A stretch of DNA of 64,000 nucleotides from an uncultured Bacteroidales bacterium (GTDB taxonomy: Bacteria > Bacteroidota > Bacteroidia > Bacteroidales > UBA932), in NCBI GenBank assembly GCA_944326235.1, contig CALVDH010000005.1, positions 35,550 through 99,549 of the forward strand, written 5' to 3'. The first letter of the stretch is position 1, and the number at the start of each line of letters is the position of its first letter. The notes beneath the pieces are model-generated. The model saw nothing but the letters and a program-made list of their open reading frames with translations, searched no databases and had not been told where the DNA came from. Shown one piece after another: positions 60,949 through 64,000 of the stretch. The position numbers and the translations under genes were made by a program.

Positions 60949-61788
60949 TTAGTACTGTATCCTGCGGATGCGGAAGTAGGTGAGGCCCCAGAAGACTACG
61001 GGCAGGATGTAGCAGGTGAATACCATCACGGTCTTTACGAAGTTCTCGACCCAGTTGGCCAGGATCTCGACGTCCATGCTGTTGAGGACTGCTTCATCGA
61101 GGTGCTTTACGGTGGCTACTATCGACCAGGTGGCGCCTACGGAGACCAGGAATCCGACGCCGCAGATTACCAGGAGGGTCTTGCCTATCTTGTGGGTGCG
61201 GAAGAGCATGGCCATGAAGATGAGGGCGGACTGGCTGAGCAGCATGCTGAAGTAGGGGTTGAGGAACAGGGCGGGAGTGGCGTTGTTCAGCCGGTCGAGG
61301 ATGAACGTTTTTTCAAGAGAGGGGTCGATGTTGAACAGGTTGTCGGCGAATCCGCTGGTGGTGAAGATGTTCTTCCAGATGTGGCCGGAGAAGCCTCCGT
61401 CGGTGGGTATGGATGCGAGGAGGGAGTCGAGGGAGAGCATCAACACGGAGGTCAGGGCCGGGAAGAGAAGGGTGGCGATGACGAATATTGTCAGGGTCTT
61501 CTCGAGGGTGGAGGCGGGGGTGATGCCGTAGAATGTGCCCTCGACGTGGCGGTTCTCGTTCTTGTACAGCAGGAAGGGGATGAGGGAGCAGTAGAACTGC
61601 AGCAGGGTGGCGACGAGTGTGCCGCGGCCGGTGGTTCCTAAGTTGCCGCCTATCAGGAGAGTGAGGCCCCAGATCATCAGGTAGACCAGTACTATGACGG
61701 CCCAGAAGCCGAGGATGAGTTTGTATTTTTCGAGGAGCTCCTTGTAGATGTTGAGTCCGAATCTGCGTATGTTGAATGTTGCGTTCAT
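60949..61788 (-). CDS. ABC-2-type membrane protein partner
   Basis: 279 aa with about six or seven membrane helices (residues ~25-45, 60-75, 100-125, 170-195, 205-225, 245-270). No signature beyond that of permeases paired with YtrA-type ABC proteins. It forms the membrane half of the transporter with the 61858 product. 21 bp ahead of gntR. Substrate unknown; regulator type suggests a cell-envelope stress or antibiotic-related role. Confidence 0.75.
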   Translation of the reverse strand: MNATFNIRRFGLNIYKELLEKYKLILGFWAVIVLVYLMIWGLTLLIGGNLGTTGRGTLVATLLQFYCSLIPFLLYKNENRHVEGTFYGITPASTLEKTLTIFVIATLLFPALTSVLMLSLDSLLASIPTDGGFSGHIWKNIFTTSGFADNLFNIDPSLEKTFILDRLNNATPALFLNPYFSMLLSQSALIFMAMLFRTHKIGKTLLVICGVGFLVSVGATWSIVATVKHLDEAVLNSMDVEILANWVENFVKTVMVFTCYILPVVFWGLTYFRIRRIQY

Positions 61789-61857
61789 GATAGTCTTCTG
61801 TTTGATAAAGGTGATGACTGTTTGCGGTGTTGTTGTGGTCCGGGTGTGTGCCGGCGG

Positions 61858-62700
61858 TTATCTGAACAGGGTTTTGAATGTTTCCTTGTTCCTGAGGGCG
61901 GCGTTGAAGAGGGCCTCGAGGTTCACTCTGGAGGGCATGCCCTCGCGGTTGGGGATGACCTGGTAGTAGCCGCTGAGGCTGCTTTCGCTCCAGTAGGCCT
62001 CGGGGTCGAGTTCCTGGCTCATGGTGAAGAGCAGCTTTTCACTTATCTGCTCTATGGAGGCGTTGAGGATCAGGCCGCTGCGGTCGAGGATGATGACCGG
62101 GTCGATGAGGTTCTCCAGGTCGCGCACCTGGTGGGTCGAGATGGCGATGATCCTCTCTTCGGTGGCGCACTCGGAGATGACGCGGCGCAGTGTGGTTTTC
62201 GAGGGGATGTCCAGGCCGTTGGAAGGCTCGTCCATCAGCAGGATACGGGTGTTGAGAGCGAGGGCGAAGGCTATCAGGGCCTTTTTCTGCTGGCCGTGGG
62301 AGAGCTTGTCGAAGCGGTAACCGGGGTCTACCTCGAAGGTCAGGCAGAGTTTCTGGAACTGGGCGGCGTCCCAGCGGGGGTAGAGCAGGGAATTGCTCTT
62401 GGCGAATGTGTTGACGCTGATGGCGGGGGCGAAGAAGATCTCGGGTACGTAGTAGATGTCGCTGAGCATTCCGGGGTTGCGTTTCTCAGAGGGGATGCCG
62501 TCCACGGTGCAGCTGCCCTCCTTGGCCCGCAGCAGGCCGCAGATGATGCGCAGCAGGGTGGTCTTGCCGACGCCGTTCTCACCGAGCAGACCGTAGATGC
62601 GGCCCGGCTCCATCTCGAGGCTCAGATCCTCGAACACGATGTGCTTCTTGTAGTTGAACTTCAGGTGGTCGATCTTGACGACCGGGTTGTTGGTGTCCAT
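61858..62700 (-). CDS. ABC transporter ATP-binding protein
   Basis: 280 aa. Walker A GENGVGKTT, signature LSHGQQKKALIAFALALN, Walker B ILLMDEPSNGLDIPS, and switch His in ISTHQVRDLENL. The ABC body fills ~1-215, then a C-terminal extension of ~60 residues. Nearest to YtrB/EcsA-like subunits. First gene of the leftward operon, promoter at 62873-62903. Confidence 0.92.
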   Translation of the reverse strand: MDTNNPVVKIDHLKFNYKKHIVFEDLSLEMEPGRIYGLLGENGVGKTTLLRIICGLLRAKEGSCTVDGIPSEKRNPGMLSDIYYVPEIFFAPAISVNTFAKSNSLLYPRWDAAQFQKLCLTFEVDPGYRFDKLSHGQQKKALIAFALALNTRILLMDEPSNGLDIPSKTTLRRVISECATEERIIAISTHQVRDLENLIDPVIILDRSGLILNASIEQISEKLLFTMSQELDPEAYWSESSLSGYYQVIPNREGMPSRVNLEALFNAALRNKETFKTLFR

Positions 62701-62847
62701 AACTTATACTTTTTGCGTTAATATTGTCTTGTCGATGCTGTCAATTCAGACATTGCTTTATGGTGCTGCTGTTAATGCTGTCGTTGCTCTTGTGCTGTCA
62801 GTGCCGTCGCAGATGTCTGATTGCTGTCACAAATGTCTTACCTTTTC

Positions 62848-62871
62848 AGTGTATTAGTTTGCTAGTACACT
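62848..62871. promoter_or_regulatory. GntR-type operator palindrome
   Basis: AGTGTATTAG and CTAGTACACT are inverted around TTTG, with one mismatch in ten. It overlaps the expected transcription start of the ABC-gntR operon, just downstream of the -7 element. Confidence 0.75.
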
Positions 62872-62872
62872 G

Positions 62873-62903
62873 CAAAGGTAGACAAAAATTTCCTTTCTCC
62901 AAA
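62873..62903 (-). promoter_or_regulatory. Promoter of the ABC-permease-gntR-barrel operon
   Basis: On the minus strand TTTG (62903-62900), a 19-bp spacer, and TACCTTTG (62880-62873). The leader to ATG 62700 is about 165 nt, with several TGCTGT repeats. Confidence 0.8.
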
Positions 62904-63069
62904 TTTTTTTGAAAAAATTTTGATTTCCCCCGCTCCTGAACGCTTTCCAGGTCTTTACCCCTACGGTTGTCACCAAACCCGGCTCACCAACCCCGGCTAA
63001 GGCAGGAGCCGCTGCCATCATGGCATACCTGGACCTCTGCTGTCGCATTTTCATTCATCGTTTTCGTCC

Positions 63070-63241
63070 CACCTTCCGAAGGTGAGTCATTTCCCCGCAT
63101 TTTCGTCTCACCTTCCGATGGTGCGCAAAGGTACCACCGCCACTAGAACCGCCTGTAGCCGCGTTTTCCCCTCCACCGTACAATGCCCACCTTCCGAAGG
63201 TGAGTCATTTCCTCGCATTTTCGTCTCACCTTCCGAAGGTG
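63070..63241. repeat. Four CACCTTCCGAAGGTG palindromes in two pairs
   Basis: 15-bp sites at 63070-63084, 63109-63123 (one mismatch), 63188-63202 and 63227-63241. Within each pair the spacing is 39 bp and the linking sequence is nearly the same. Confidence 0.8.
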
Positions 63242-63463
63242 GGAGAGGTGACGGGATGAACTTTTATGTGCTGAAACAAGAACGAAATTGAATCGTTCGC
63301 ACGGGGCGTCTATATAAATATCCGATAATCAAGGCATTTCGAGGCTTGCAGGTGTCTCAGTGCGGTTTCAGAACAGACCAAAGCACATGGATGTTCTACA
63401 AGATGGTGATTGTCAGCTGGTTGTGAGAGTTCGGCGTGCGAGCTCGGAGGACGGACAGACGTT

Positions 63464-63624
63464 ACTCCTTCCGAAGGAGTTGGAGAAATTCGAGAAAATG
63501 CGACTCCTTCGAAAGGGGTAGAACGGAATATTGTGCGTTTTACGTGCTGGATGGTTTTTGTTGCCGTTACTCCTTTGGAAGGAGTCGGGAAAATGCAGTG
63601 AAAGACTACTCTTTCCGAAGGAGT
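63464..63624. repeat. Four ACTCCTTCCGAAGGAGT-family palindromes
   Basis: 17-bp sites at 63464-63480, 63503-63519, 63569-63585 and 63608-63624; the second and third are diverged in the centre. 39-bp spacing appears in the first and last pair, as in the CACC sites. Confidence 0.8.
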
Positions 63625-63649
63625 GGGGCAGAGGGAAATCCACCAATTT

Positions 63650-64000
63650 CCGCAACGGCAGCGAATAGCGGGAAATGGTGCCGTTGTGGAAGTGGCCGGT
63701 AGATAGGATGTGCCCTACGTGGCCTGTGGACACAGTAGCTTCGAGTACGCGGTGCCGCAACGGCAGCGAATAGCGGGAAATGGTGCCGTTGTGGAAGTGG
63801 CCGGTAGATAGGATGTGCCCTACGTGGCTTGTGGACGCAGTAGTTTCGAATACGCGGTGCCGCAACGGCAGCGAATAGCGGGAAATGGTGCCGTTGTGGA
63901 AGTGGCCGGGAGATAGGATGTGTCCTACGTGGCCTGTGGACACAGTAGCTTCGAGTACGCGGTGCCGCAACGGCAGCGAATAGCGGGAAATGGTGCCGTT
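63650..64000. repeat. Tandem hairpin-repeat array, period 105 bp, runs off the window
   Basis: CCGCAACGGCAGCGAATAGC starts at 63650, 63755, 63860 and 63965, exactly 105 bp apart, each followed by TGCCGTTGTGGAAGTGGCC. Units are almost identical. Same family as 34435-34795. No gene is supported between 62904 and 64000. Confidence 0.9.

Noticed and set aside
61822..62721. 299-aa plus-strand ORF over the ABC gene
   Set aside because: Mirror of the ABC ATP-binding gene, which has all its motifs on the minus strand.
63413..63970. 185-aa minus-strand ORF with a 35-residue internal repeat
   Set aside because: It exists only because the 105-bp DNA repeat is a multiple of three; all six frames of the array are similarly open. 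No start signals or protein-like composition.
63650..64000. CRISPR array
   Set aside because: The 'spacers' are nearly identical between units and about 65 bp long, the period is 105 bp, and no cas gene is near.

Overview
The window looks like a chromosome segment of a GC-rich member of the Bacteroidales (Bacteroidota). The evidence is a SusC/SusD pair, a GldH lipoprotein, Bacteroidota-type genes (PSP1/RicT next to gldH and holB, PorT-like barrels, a BACON lipoprotein), and many TTTG-N19-21-TAnnTTTG promoters with almost no Shine-Dalgarno sites. The genus cannot be fixed from the sequence alone. 

Layout. Positions 1-4.6 kb hold the end of a TonB-dependent receptor gene and a leftward yraN-manC-arcA-pheS cluster. 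A tRNA-Gly(GCC) at 4704-4779 is the insertion site of a visibly more A+T-rich integrative element of about 12.9 kb (4732-17690), bounded by a 48-bp direct repeat of the tRNA 3' end. The element carries a tyrosine integrase with matching 12-bp-spaced TTTACCCC iterons about 148 bp inside each end; a helicase-like gene broken by four in-frame stops, all at plausible Trp positions; an MntA/HepT toxin-antitoxin pair; a four-gene operon joined by ATGA overlaps behind a long structured leader; and an array of TPR and other genes, each followed by a copy of an imperfect palindromic repeat of about 54 bp. Its right end is a tRNA-Gly copy whose D loop carries a 32-nt hairpin. No relaxase or transfer gene is visible. 

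From 17.7 kb the chromosome resumes: pepP, pfkA, dusB; a susC-susD-DUF1735 operon for uptake of an unknown substrate; the ribosomal set rplM-rpsI-rpsB-tsf; a BACON lipoprotein; a peptide deformylase with a lipoprotein-type signal; then a repeat-rich stretch (33.2-34.8 kb). After kbl comes a tetR-tolC-MFP-RND efflux operon ending in a PII-like gene, then sdaA, two PorT-like barrels around trxA, a polyprenyl synthase, the ricT-gldH-trmB cluster facing holB, an EFR1 flavo-ferredoxin, a U32 peptidase, a TPR protein, an M16-like protein without its zinc site, and a DUF3109 gene. A leftward ABC-permease-GntR-outer-membrane-barrel-trmN6 operon closes the coding part, preceded by a GntR-type palindrome at its promoter. 

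The last 1 kb is a second repeat field. It combines the same two repeat families seen at 34.2-34.8 kb: short CTTCCGAAG-centred palindromes and a hairpin repeat of about 105-bp period that runs off the window edge. The most novel-looking parts are the repeat-separated cargo array, the stop-riddled helicase with its paired hairpin leaders, the hairpin-bearing tRNA copy, and the two-component repeat fields.
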